Shown here: in pieces, positions 11,601 to 22,500 of the stretch | Layout: each line of letters opens with the position of its first letter | How positions within the stretch are numbered: the stretch's first letter is position 1 | From: Corella eumyota | Taxonomy: Eukaryota > Chordata > Ascidiacea > Phlebobranchia > Corellidae | Direction: 5' to 3' | Assembly: GCA_963082875.1 (NCBI GenBank) | Contig: OY720101.1 | Span: forward strand, 10,997,671 to 11,061,670 | Length of the DNA: 64,000 nucleotides | Notes under the pieces: model-generated | Told to the model about the DNA's origin: nothing | The model's input: the letters and a program-made list of their open reading frames with translations, nothing else | The model's database searches: none | Position numbers and translations under genes: made by a program

Positions 11601-14600
11601 GCTTTACAGGATAATGTAAAACAAGAAATCGATTCAATGGTTGCCAGGGGAATTTTGGAACCAGTGGAACAACCTACAGAATGGGTGAGTCAAATGGCAG
11701 TCGTCAAGAAATCAAATGGTAGTTTGCGGATATGCATAGATCCTCAACCACTTAATGTTGCACTCAAAAGAGAACATTTTAAACTACCAACTATCGACGA
11801 TGTTCTACCTAGCCTAAGACAGGATACAAACACAAGTCCTGCAGAAATAATGTTTGGTAGAGCAACAAGATCAGTAATACCCATGTTTAAAACCAGCTCT
11901 GCTAACATAAATTTTAAAAAACGAAAAATGCGACAAGAACAAGTGAAAAATACATATGACAAAATTGCAAGAGATATGGCTGATCTAAGACAAGACCAAC
12001 GTGTATATTTTCAGCACCCTTCGAAACGTGGATGGGAAAAGGGAAAAATACTAAAATGAATTGCTCCACAGACGTGATTCGTAACCTTGGTGGTGCAATG
12101 TACAAACGAAAAAGAGTACACATAAGACCTGATAATGGTACCCGATTTGATTATGATTTTAACGTTCCTGAGTTACACACAATTACAACGCTACAGAGCA
12201 CAAGTAGTACTACACAAGTTAGTGGTAATACACAAACAACACCTAATAATGTTCGTAATAGTAATGTTGTTAATACCAGACCCCGTAGATCTCATAAAAC
12301 GCCCCAATATTTGAACGATTATGTAAGATATTAATTGTATTATTATGTGTTATTGTTATGTATATATATATGTATTACGATTTCGTACATTTGTTTCTTT
12401 ATTAATTTCATTCACATTTCATTCTAATTATCAAAACGTATGACTTAACTCTTAAACTGATATTGGCTAAGTTTAGTGTACTTTATATAAAACATGTAAT
12501 ATTTGATTTTAACTTAGTTATTTTGTTTTGCTAAAAAAAGAGGGATGTTGATTAAAGTGTTTATATTAACGTCATAACGCATGCATTGTCTTTGTTCCCA
12601 TAATGCATTTTTCCTAACGTTATACTTTATTAGTTGTGGTTCTAAAAACCAAATAAACTTACAAGAATAATCAAGATATTATGATTATTAACAGTTATGC
12701 TATTTTATTTGAATTGAAAAAACTTTACCTGTTACAGTTACTGTGATGTTTTGAAAAACTGTTCGTTTTTCTTGTAAAGGACCAACGAGGTTGTAAGCAA
12801 CACAGCCAACCATACCTTGGTCCTCAAATCTCGCCTTAAAACAATTTAAAACAAATTTTAAAATATAAGATTGTTTGTAAGATTTGAAAAATTACTACGA
12901 GTAAATGTGATCGAAATTACCTTACAATTAAACATATGGAAAAGATCATTTATATTTATCACAAAAATTTAGCTTTTTTTTATTTTAAGGACAAATAAAA
13001 AAAAAAGTTGTTCAAAAAATAATTGAATTATAACTTACATTAGTTAGAATAAGTCTACTTCTAGCATTGCCACCAGTTTGTATTGTTTGATAAACACTTG
13101 AACTACTTAAAGTAGCAATATCTACATTGTTTTTTCTCCAAACTACAGTTGGCAATGGTGTGCCAGTTGATGTACAATCCACAACAACAGTTCTTGGGTT
13201 GCTACTTCTTACAATATCAACCTGAGTTTCTGAGATCTGAATACTTGCAGGAACTTTTTACAGAACAAATTTAAGTTATTAACAATTTAGCTTAGATACA
13301 TTTGAACTTTTAAAAGTTCAAAATATTTTTTAATATTTAATTACAGTAAAATTTTATTTTCTTAACTATTCCTTTTTTTTACCTAAACACACAGCTTAAC
13401 AATTTTTAATAACATTAAAATCACTTACCATGTACAACAACTTTAACTGTCCTAGTTTGTTGAACATTAACATTAGAGCTTGTAGTCAGAACACAAGTTA
13501 ACACAAATGTTGCATCTCTTTGAATGTTGTTGATCATGTAAGATAACCTAATAGATACAATGTTTAGATTTTATTAATATAAATTCAAATATTTTGGTGT
13601 AATAGACGAAATAATAATTATTTATAGAACTCGCATAATTTAAAGTGAGTAAGGTCATTAAACTTTTAAATCGACATTGAGATAACCTACAATAAAATTC
13701 ATTTCATTACCCAAATTTTGGATATAATTTTATTTAACAAAGTTTAATATTTAAAAAAGGTAGATTTAACTTTTCAAGTTAAAAATGGATCATTTAATGA
13801 AAATATTTTATACATACTGTTGATTTCCTTGAAAAGAACCAAAAGTTCTTAAATCTTGTCCACTAGATTGTAAAGTACATGTAACACTTCCAGCTACAAA
13901 AGTATTTACAATAAACTCCAGGTTAACATTGTCGTCTTTTATTGCTGTGATATCGGTTTCTGATAATATTTGCAATTGTTCTACAAAAAGCAACAAGTGT
14001 AAAACAATTAAAATTTAAAATATTTTTTTTGTAATTTAGATTTTCTTTTAATAATTAGGGTTTAAATAATGTCATAATGGAGTTTTTATTGTGTTAAAAC
14101 AAATTCTGGTTTTATAGATTGACTTACGAGTGTCGCAAGTATAACCAAAATAATTTGGTGCGCAACGACAAGTAAATGTGCAACCATCAAGAGTACATGT
14201 TCCTCCATTTCGACATGGGTTTGGTTGACAATTATTTCCACTGACTAATGTAATAAATAGTATTTAAAAATTATTTTTGTAAAAAAATGAAAGATTGTAG
14301 CAGTTTACAAACCTAAAAATTTTGTATTAAACTAGTAAAGAAAAATAAAAGTAGATTAAACTAAACTATTTACATGCAACTTTACAAAGTTAAGCCAGAA
14401 AATAATTTTAATATAAAAAAAAATTGTTTTGAACAAACCTCTCCGCTCACAACTGAAATATCTTGTGGATGAACATGAAACTGAAGTAAAAGATGAAGTT
14501 GAGATAGCTGCACAACTTGAACTACCTGAAGGATCTTATTGTAAAAAAAGCATTTAGAGATTAGAAAATTATAGAACAAACTTACAAAAACATAAAATAA

Positions 14601-17600
14601 ATAAAAACTGCAAAAATTACAACAATTTTTAAAAGTTTTAAAATAAATTGGATTTTAATAAACATTACAACTTAATAAAAACTTACTTGGTATAATATTA
14701 TCTCTATCATTCCACAACCATCTGTTATTTTCTTCCCTTCTACCACCAACATAATAAACATTCCTGGTCAAAGGATAAACACTGTTAATAGTTGATCTTG
14801 CAAAAGCCATTTCAGAACTGGTTTTAAACTTGGCTAACACTGAACTTCTACGTAAACATTGTGTTTGAGCATCAGAATAACTTTCTACTGTATAACTTGA
14901 AAAATAATAAGAACAAGTACCAGCAGAATTTTGGGTATAAACCTCTGTAAAAATTTTATTTTATTACTTTTACTTGCATGTACATGATATTTAGTTTAGC
15001 AGTTAATTATAAGTATAAGAATTGCATAAAACCTTAAAATTTTGTCTTAAAAAAATTAACTAATTAAACCTAAAAACATTAACATTGAGCTATTTTTAAA
15101 TAGGTAATAATACCTTGACATCCAGAAGTTCCAACTCCATTTCCAGCATACCCAGTATTACATCCACAGGTAAAAGAACCTTGTGTGTTTGTACACCTTG
15201 CATTTCTGTTGCAATTATCTCTATTTGTAGCACATTCATCTATGTCTGTAAAACACAAAATAACATGAAATAAGTATTCTTAATTATAGTTGATATAACC
15301 AATAAAAATATTGTAACTTTCAATAGCAAAATAAACTACATTAGCATTATTTTTTCATTATTGAAATACATTCGGCAAATATTTTAAACAAAAAGTAAAG
15401 AGGCAGAAATAAAATATGTATTATATATAAGTGTGACAATTATCTACTTTTTTTAAATGGTTGTTTATGTCTGTAAAATAATACTTATATTAAAACATTT
15501 TAATATTGACACTTAATATTTATATATAGTTTACCCTTAATAGTTAATAACAACAGAAAAATTTAGCATAAGAACCTGAGCATGTTATCCCATTTCCAGT
15601 ATAACCAGCATTACATCTACAAGTAAAAGAACCAACATTGTTTGTACACCTTGCATTTCTGTTGCAATTATCTCTATTAGTATCACATTCATTTATGTCT
15701 GTAAAATACAAAACATGGAAAAAGTTAATACATTTTTAATTGAAAATAACAAATTTAATTTGTATGTTTAACAACAGATGAAAAAAACCGATGATTCACA
15801 CTTCTTCACTTATTTTAAAATTTTAGGGTTAGGTTTAAAATAAATGTTCACAAAAAAATTTATAAATAACCAACCAGTCTTATAATAATAAATTTAAAAT
15901 ATTCAAAATAAATTAAAAATAATTATGTATTATTTTTACCACTACATGTTCTTCCATTTCCAGTATACCCAGTATTACATCTACAAGTAAAAGAACCTGG
16001 TGTGTTTGTACATCTTGCATTTCTGTTGCAATTATCTCTATTTGTAGCACATTCATCTATGTCTGTAAAATACAAAACATAGAAAAAGTTTATACATTCT
16101 TAATTGAAAATAACAAATTTAATTTGTATGTTTAACAACGTATTAAAAAAAAGATTATTTTACACTTCTTCACTCATTATCAAAATATTTTTAAATTTAA
16201 AGGTTAGGTTTAAAATAAATGTTCACAAAAAAATTAATAAATAATTAACCAGTCTTATAATATTAAATTTAAAATATTTAAAATAAATTTAAAAAAATTA
16301 TGTTTTATTTTTACCAGTACATGTTCTTCCATTTCCAGTATACCCAGTATTACATCTACAAGTAAAAGAACCAACATTGTTTGTACATCTTGCATTTGTG
16401 TGGCAATTATCTGTATTTGTAGCACATTCATCTAGGTCTGTAAAACATAAAACAGATTAAAAGTAAATCCTTTAAATTAAAAAAAATAAATATTTGTATC
16501 TACTGTTATTTGGCAAATTTAATATTTTAAATCAAATGTTAAGTTAGTTATAAATATTTAGAAAATATTTAAATACTTGCCATAAAAATGAATAATGATT
16601 TTTTGAAAAACATATATTTTATATTTACCAGAACATCTTCTTCCATTTCCAGTATAACCTCTTTTACATGCACAAGAAAATGAACCTAGAGTGTTTGTAC
16701 ATGTAGCTAGAGTATTGTGACAATTATCTGTATTTCTTGAACATTCATTTATATCTGTAAAATAAAAATAATATAGTAAAAAAATTATTAGATTTATAAA
16801 CACACTTTAGTTATTTTTGTTATTAATTTCTAATTTTAATTTAAAAATAAATAGTTTAGTTTGTTTTACTTACATAGCAATATAACATTAAAATATTTCT
16901 ACAACAACAAATAAAAACAAAATTTGATTATTATTATATATACACAACAGTAAAAAAATTAGCATCTAAGAATCTATTTTTAATGTACCAAGAGATCAAA
17001 TAGTGATTAAAAAAGTATAAAAGTGCAACTTGATAATTAGCAATTATTTAAAATAAAAAATAATGTTTTTGTTGTTTTGTTTTATTCAAGTTTATACACC
17101 AAGTTTATGTTTTAATTAATTTAACATTAACAAAACTTAAACAAAAATAGAATCGAGTAATAATATTCATCCAACTAATATTATACTAAATAAAACAGAT
17201 ATTATTTTTGATACTCCTAATATTTTAAATTCAATTAAGCATTTAAATTTTGTGCTTTTATGATTTTTAATTACAAAATAAGATTACTTTTATAGGACCA
17301 TAAAGTTTGAGCGTTTGTTGAAGACTGTAAAGTACAAGTGATCCGAAAAATGTTAATAATACCTTGACATCCAGAAGTTCCAACTCCATTTCCAGTATAG
17401 CCACTATTACATCTACATGTAAAAGAACCAACATTGTTTGTACATCTTGCATTTCTGTTGCAATTATCTCTATTTGAAACACATTCATCTATGTCTGTAA
17501 AATACAAAACACAAATTTAAAAAGAAGTATTCTGAACTATATTAAAAATAATTTAACAGTAAGATATAATCATATAAAATATTAAATTGCAGAAAAATTT

Positions 17601-19149
17601 GGCATAAGAACCTGAGCATGTTACCCCATTTCCAGTATAACCAGCATTACATCTACAAGTAAAAGAACCTGGTGTGTTTGTACATCTTGCATTTCTGTTG
17701 CAATTATCTCTATTTGTAGCACATTCATCTATGTCTGTAAAATACAAAACATAGAAAAAATTTATACATTCTTAATTGAAAATAACAAATTTAATTTGTA
17801 TGTTTAACAACGTATTAAAAAAAAGTTTATTTTACACTTCTTCACTCATTATCAAAATATTTTTAAATTTAAAGGTTAGGTTTAAAATAAATGTTCACAA
17901 AAAAATTAATAAATAATTAACCAGTCTTATAATATTAAATTTAAAATATTTAAAATAAATTTAAAAAAATTATGTTTTATTTTTACCAGTACATATTCTT
18001 CCATTTCCAGTATACCCAGTATTACATCTACAAGTAAAAGAACCAACATTGTTTGTACATCTTGCATTTGTGTGGCAATTATCTGTATTTGTAGCACATT
18101 CATCTAGGTCTGTAAAACATAAAACAGATTAAAAGTAAATCCTTTAAATTAAAAAAAATAAATATTTGTATCTACTGTTATTTGGCAAATTTAATATTTT
18201 AAATCAAATGTTAAGTTAGTTATAAATATTTAGAAAATATTTAAATACTTGCCATAAAAATGAATAATGATTTTTTGAAAAACATATATTTTATATTTAC
18301 CAGAACATCTTCTTCCATTTCCAGTATAACCTCTTTTACATGCACAAGAAAATGAACCTAGAGTGTTTGTACATGTAGCTAGAGTATTATGACAAGTATC
18401 TGTACTTCTAAAACATTCATCTATATCTGTTAAAAAAATTGTAAAATAAGTTTATGTTTAACAATTTTTAAAACAATTTTGAAATTTTATAAACTTTTTT
18501 TATTGATTTAATAATATATAATTGTTTTGATTTTTAAATAACATTAAAACACTAACAAAATTTCGTTTAATAAAAAGTTAAAACGAATAAAAAAATACAA
18601 TAAATAATTTTTTTACATAAAAGCATATACAAATCAAAAAAAATTTAAAACCAAATGTTAATTTTTGATATTTAAATCATCAAAATAATAACATTAGAAA
18701 ACAAAAAAAGTTTATACAAATATTTATTCTTTTAGTAAAATAAATGATAGGGACTTTCCCTATTTACAATATTTTACTTCAAATTCCGATATCTCAAAAA
18801 CTACCTGACCAATTTTCAAAATAATGGTATCCTTGTGCAAGTGGAAATAATTCCGACATAGAAAATTAAAAAAAATATGCGATCACACTATCTCTTCAGG
18901 AAGTATTTAGAAATCAAAAAGTTATATTAGCGATTTGTTTACCACAAAACCTATGGAAGCGAATCAAAACACATTATTTTTTTGTATTCTAAGGATAAAT
19001 ATTCTTTACAAAATAAAAATATTAATCAAGCTATTTTACGCTATCTTTTATTTTTTTTAATAAAAGTTTTAAAAACTCATAAAATTACCTTGCGTTAGTA
19101 TCGGTAAAGGTGTTAAAATTAAAAATATTGTCAGCAATATTATGTCCAT
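817..19149 (-). CDS. Receptor-type protein tyrosine phosphatase-like, EGF/CTLD/Ig/FN3 ectodomain (44 exons, short form)
   Basis: Predicted single-pass surface receptor of about 1,994 residues. Start ATG at 19147-19149 opens a hydrophobic signal peptide ([14 protein letters not shown]). Order by residue: nine EGF 21-397, C-type lectin 398-515, EGF 516-554, three Ig 555-859, second lectin fold 860-959, fibronectin III 960-1326, membrane span about 1331-1353, PTP D1 about 1400-1714, PTP D2 about 1715-1990, TAG stop 817-819. All 44 exons have GT/AG borders and matching phases, and their summed length divides by three, so I trust the model. The double PTP tail marks an RPTP. The ectodomain mix does not match a vertebrate RPTP that I recognise, so no symbol is given. 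Both catalytic loops are odd (see findings). A second exon 1 upstream at 26023-26083 offers a longer form. A Ty3/gypsy relic sits in the intron 10074-12728. Confidence 0.85.
2885..5603 (-). other. PTP domain D1 exons
   Basis: Exons 2885-2988, 3056-3191, 3650-3792, 4758-4886, 4965-5099, 5312-5388 and 5510-5603. Motifs: [35 protein letters not shown], and the intact signature [12 protein letters not shown], whose serine codon is split by the intron 3192-3649. The N-terminal KNRY substrate-recognition motif is not visible. The general-acid loop, expected to read WPDHG, reads LSESHS at about 3746-3766. Catalysis is therefore doubtful although the cysteine and arginine are kept. Confidence 0.8.
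6002..6306 (-). other. Transmembrane and juxtamembrane exons
   Basis: Exon 6216-6306 encodes [18 protein letters not shown] followed by a basic stop-transfer end (YKKR), giving one membrane span of about 23 residues. Exon 6002-6108 encodes the polar cytoplasmic juxtamembrane stretch. Exon 5750-5895 ([12 protein letters not shown]) leads into D1. Orientation is extracellular N-terminus, cytoplasmic phosphatase tail. Confidence 0.85.
6605..8551 (-). other. Fibronectin III-like repeat exons
   Basis: Exons 6605-6873, 6986-7108, 7214-7307, 7416-7635, 7970-8146, 8259-8337 and 8413-8551. Fibronectin III cues are [30 protein letters not shown] and [14 protein letters not shown] (tryptophan in the B strand, L..Y.V near the F strand). 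About four repeats lie next to the membrane, as in R2A/R2B-type RPTPs. The innermost exon carries the basic motif LRKRRAAS. Confidence 0.75.
6762..6773 (-). other. Possible furin-type cleavage site RKRR
   Basis: The codons read R-K-R-R within LRKRRAAS in the last ectodomain exon, about 70 residues before the membrane span. It fits the R-X-K/R-R proprotein convertase pattern. LAR- and R2B-type RPTPs are known to be cut at such sites in this region. Cleavage here is inferred. Confidence 0.4.
8973..9394 (-). other. Second C-type lectin-like domain exons
   Basis: Exons 8973-9134 and 9257-9394. Cues are [20 protein letters not shown] (paired cysteines and the GG-L core of the lectin fold), YWISSQ, then GGCIRVS and AATLCD as the closing cysteines. 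The Ca-site motifs EPN/QPD and WND are absent, so sugar binding of the classical kind is not predicted. It sits between the Ig and fibronectin III parts. Confidence 0.6.
10132..10288 (+). repeat. Left LTR of the Ty3/gypsy relic
   Basis: About 157 bp, near-identical to the right LTR apart from a few substitutions and two small length differences. Confidence 0.85.
12546..12693 (+). repeat. Right LTR of the Ty3/gypsy relic
   Basis: About 148 bp, preceded by a purine-rich tract and followed by the GTTAT target repeat. Confidence 0.85.
14128..14944 (-). other. First C-type lectin-like domain plus EGF exon
   Basis: Exons 14687-14944 and 14439-14534 form the lectin fold: [48 protein letters not shown] and YFSCERR. 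The usual cysteines and the WIG-like (YVGG) core are present, the EPN/QPD sugar motif is not. Exon 14128-14244 adds a non-calcium EGF ([12 protein letters not shown] ... [12 protein letters not shown]) before the Ig part. Confidence 0.75.
15114..18426 (-). other. Array of nine one-exon calcium-binding EGF domains
   Basis: Exons 15114-15245, 15576-15698, 15940-16062, 16315-16437, 16629-16754, 17363-17494, 17612-17734, 17987-18109 and 18301-18426. Each encodes one domain of the type D-I-D-E-C ... [15 protein letters not shown] with six cysteines and the cbEGF aspartate/asparagine pattern. All have the same phase (1-1), so exons can be added or lost without frame damage. Two exons (15114, 17363) end in GVGTSGCQG, a variant tail that in one case leads into the lectin domain. 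Confidence 0.9.
15940..16790 (-). repeat. EGF block, copy 1 of a three-exon duplication
   Basis: Three EGF exons and their introns match 17612-18462 at a constant offset of 1,672 bases. The introns look almost identical by eye, so the duplication is recent. Confidence 0.85.
17612..18462 (-). repeat. EGF block, copy 2 of a three-exon duplication
   Basis: Partner of 15940-16790. The exon borders 17612/17987/18301 correspond exactly to 15940/16315/16629. Confidence 0.85.
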
Positions 19150-19473
19150 CTTACGACGTTTGTTCTTACCAAATAAAACTCAATTGTTAGTATTTAGTAA
19201 ATGTAAAAATTAAATAAAAATTGTTGTAAAAATTACTCAATTTTTTTATTACTATAAAACCTACAAAAATAAAATCGTAATTTTTGTTTAATATTTTTTA
19301 ATAAATAAGTTAGCCAACTTGCGACTTTTTGATACTTTAAACCTTCTTAAATGCAAAAAAGTCCTAGAACTACCATAAATAAAAAATTTTTTTAATATGT
19401 TATTACTGTTTAGAAATAATTTTATTACAGTTTGGTCTTAATTTACCAATTATACCCTACAACTGTAATAGTT
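18751..19473 (-). repeat. Duplicated promoter/exon-1 block, proximal copy
   Basis: Near-identical to 25684-26407 (offset about 6,934). It contains exon 1A, its donor, about 320 bases upstream of the ATG, and one arm of a foldback element at the low-coordinate end. At 19472 the similarity switches abruptly to the intron beside the EGF exon at 15114, which marks a tandem-duplication junction. Confidence 0.85.
19089..19149 (-). promoter_or_regulatory. Exon 1A with signal peptide, proximal start
   Basis: ATG at 19147-19149 and a run of 20 mostly hydrophobic residues ending TQ, then donor GTAATT. The leftover G joins in phase to the AT of the EGF exon at 18426 (D-I-D-E-C). The region upstream to about 19473 is the candidate promoter. 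No TATA box stands out above the AT-rich background. Confidence 0.75.
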
Positions 19474-19528
19474 AACTAATTAAACCTAAAACATTAACAT
19501 TAAGCTATTTTTAAATAGGTAATAATAC

Positions 19529-22500
19529 CTTGACATCCAGAAGTTCCAACTCCATTTCCAGCATACCCAGTATTACATCTACAGGTAAAAGAACCTTGTG
19601 TGTTTGTACACCTTGCATTTGTGTTGCAATTATTTCTATTTGTAGCACATTCATCTATGTCTGTAAAACACAAAATAACATGAAATAAGTATTCTTAATT
19701 ATAGTTGATATAACCAATAAAAATATTGTAACTTTCAATAGCAAAATAAACTACATTAGCATTATTTTTTCATTATTGAAATATATTCGGCAAATATTTT
19801 AAACAAAAAGTAAAGAGGCAGAAATAAAATATGTATTATATATAAGTGTGACAATTATCTACTTTTTTTAAATGGTTGTTTATGTCTGTAAAATAATACT
19901 TATATTAAAACATTTCAATATTGACACTTAATATTTATATATAAAGTTATTATATTCTTAAATATGATAAAATAACAAATTTAATTTGAATGTTTAACAA
20001 CAGATGAATACTGAAAAACCAGATTATTTATTTCTTATTAGCTTATTCAAATGAAATATAAATAACATGCATTAATTAAACAACAAAACATATAAGGTTG
20101 CATGCACTAATTAAACTATGTTTAAGTCCTAGCAAGCACAAACTATATTGAATTAATTGTTAAACACAAATCACAAAAGAGAACCTAATAGAGAAAGGGA
20201 AAAATCACTGATCCAAATAGAAGAAAACTACAATACAATACATAAACAAAGGCATAACTTAACATTAAGTTACTACAAGAAAAACTTACAATCCACAAAA
20301 GACAACACAAAGTTAACATACAAAATATGTTCTTAACAAATACAAACTAATTATTCACACTTCTTTACTAATTATCCAAATATTTTAAAATTTCAAGGTT
20401 AGGTTTAAAATAAATGTTCACAAAATATTCAATAAATTACCAACCAGTCTTACAATATTAAATTTAAAATATTTAAAATAAATTTAAAATAATTATGTAT
20501 TATTTTTACCAGTACATGTTCTTCCATTTCCAGTATACCCAGTATTACATCTACAAGTAAAAGAACCAACATTGTTTGTACATCTTGCATTTGTGTTGCA
20601 ATTATCTCTATTTGTAGCACATTCATCTATGTCTGTAAAACACAACATAACATGAAATAAGTATTCTTAATTATAGTTGATATAACCAATAAAAATATTG
20701 TAACTTTCAATAGCAAAATACATTACATTAGCATTATTTTTTCATTATTGAAATATATTCGGCAAATATTTTAAACAAAAAGTAAAAAGGCAGAAATAAA
20801 ATATGTATTATATATAAGTGTGGCAATTATCTACTTTTTTTAAATGGTTGTTTATGTCTGTAAAATAATACTTATATTAAAACATTTCAATATTGACACT
20901 TAATATTTATATATAGTTTACCCTTAATAGTTAATAACAACAGAAAAATTTGGCATAAGAACCTGAGCATGTTACCCCATTTCCAGTATAACCAGCATTA
21001 CATCTACAAGTAAAAGAACCTGGTGTGTTTGTACATCTTGCATTTCTGTTGCAATTATCTCTATTTGTAATACATTCATCTATGTCTGTAAAACATAAAA
21101 CAGATTTAAAATTAGTATTCTAAATTATATTTAAAAATAATCAGACATCAAGATATAAACATTTAAAATATTAAATTGATTTTTTATTTTAAAAGCAATT
21201 TATAGACATTTTTATAAAATTGAGTTTTTAGAAGAAATAATTTTTTACCCAAAATTAAATATTTTGGTAAGTTTTTTTTTAAATCTTTTATATACAATTA
21301 AAAAAACTAAATAGTGGTACTATTTTTAATGTTATAGTTTGTAAAATAAATAATAACCTAAACCTTTTATTTACCAAAACATGTTCTTCCATTTCTAGTA
21401 TACCCAGTCATACATTTACAAGTAAAAGAACCTGGTGTGTTTATACAAACTGCATTTGTGTTGCAAATATCTGTATTTAAATCACATTCATCTATGTCTG
21501 TAAAATACAAAACACAAATTTAAAAATAAGTATTCGAAACTATATTAAAAATAATTTAACAGTAAGATATAAACATTAAAAATATTAAATTGATATTTTA
21601 AGAATTTTTAAGTCAATTTTATAAAATTGATTTTAAAAGAAATTAATTTTTATCTAAAATTAAAAATTTTGTTAACTTTTTCTTAAAACTTACTGTAGAC
21701 AACTAAAAAAACTTAGTAATAGTAATATTCTTTCAAATATAGTTTGTAAAATAATACTTAAACTTTATATTTACCAAAACATTTTCTTCCATTACCAACA
21801 TAACCTCTATTACATGCACAAGTAAAAGAACCTTGCATGTTTGTACATGTTGCTAGAGTATCATGACAATTATCTGTATTTGTTCTACATTCATCTATAT
21901 CTGTTAAATAACCAAAACAACAAACTAAATAAATTTATGTTTAACAATTTTTAAAACAATTTTTAAATTTTATAAACTTTTATTTTTTTTATTGATTTAA
22001 TAATATTTAATTGTCTTGTTTTTTAAATGACATCAAAACACTAACCAGATTTCGTTTAATAAAAAGTTAAAACTAAAAAAAAATTTAGCAAACAATTTTC
22101 TTACAAAAAAACAAGTACAAACTAGATTTATTTGATAAATAAAATATGGTTCGAAAATATTTGATTATTTTTAACATAATTTTTTATAAATAAAAAAAGA
22201 TATGCATAAACATTAACTAAGAATATCACAAACCTTTGATTTTTAATAAACAAACAAGCATTTATATATATAATACTAACAAAAACTAATATTTAACCCA
22301 GTTTTAAGTTGGTGATATTAGGATATAAATTATAGTAAATTTTAAATTCTTAAAATTGATTTTTATTAAATAAACAAGCATTTAAATATGATAAATAAAT
22401 GATAATTATTTTTCTAATATGTTTTTTAATTACTTATATTATAAAATACATCATACCAAATTTTTAATGCTTAATGTCGAACTTTAATTTTTAATGAACC

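Larger units (their letters stand above)
10132..12693 (+). mobile_element. Ty3/gypsy LTR retrotransposon relic
   Basis: Fossil element in an intron, antisense to the host gene. It is flanked by GTTAT target repeats (10127-10131 and 12694-12698) and bounded by LTRs of about 150 bp that begin TGTTGA and end in AACA. A primer-site-like TGGTAGCAGC follows the left LTR and a purine tract (12533-12545) precedes the right one. Recognisable parts in order: gag zinc-knuckle region near 10957-11080, protease-like near 11180-11290, the start of a reverse transcriptase near 11570-11820, integrase-end-like near 11830-12060. At about 2.6 kb it is roughly half of a whole Ty3 element and is clearly broken in several places. 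The LTRs differ at only a few sites, so the insertion looks fairly young. Confidence 0.85.
9649..13980 (-). other. Three immunoglobulin-like domain exons
   Basis: Exons 9649-9808, 9922-10073, 12729-12834, 13039-13253, 13429-13547 and 13818-13980, two exons per domain. Ig cues are [17 protein letters not shown] with [27 protein letters not shown] with GMVGCVAYN, and VTCTLQSSG with FVLTCVLTT. The intron between 10073 and 12729 is enlarged by the Ty3/gypsy insertion. Confidence 0.75.
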
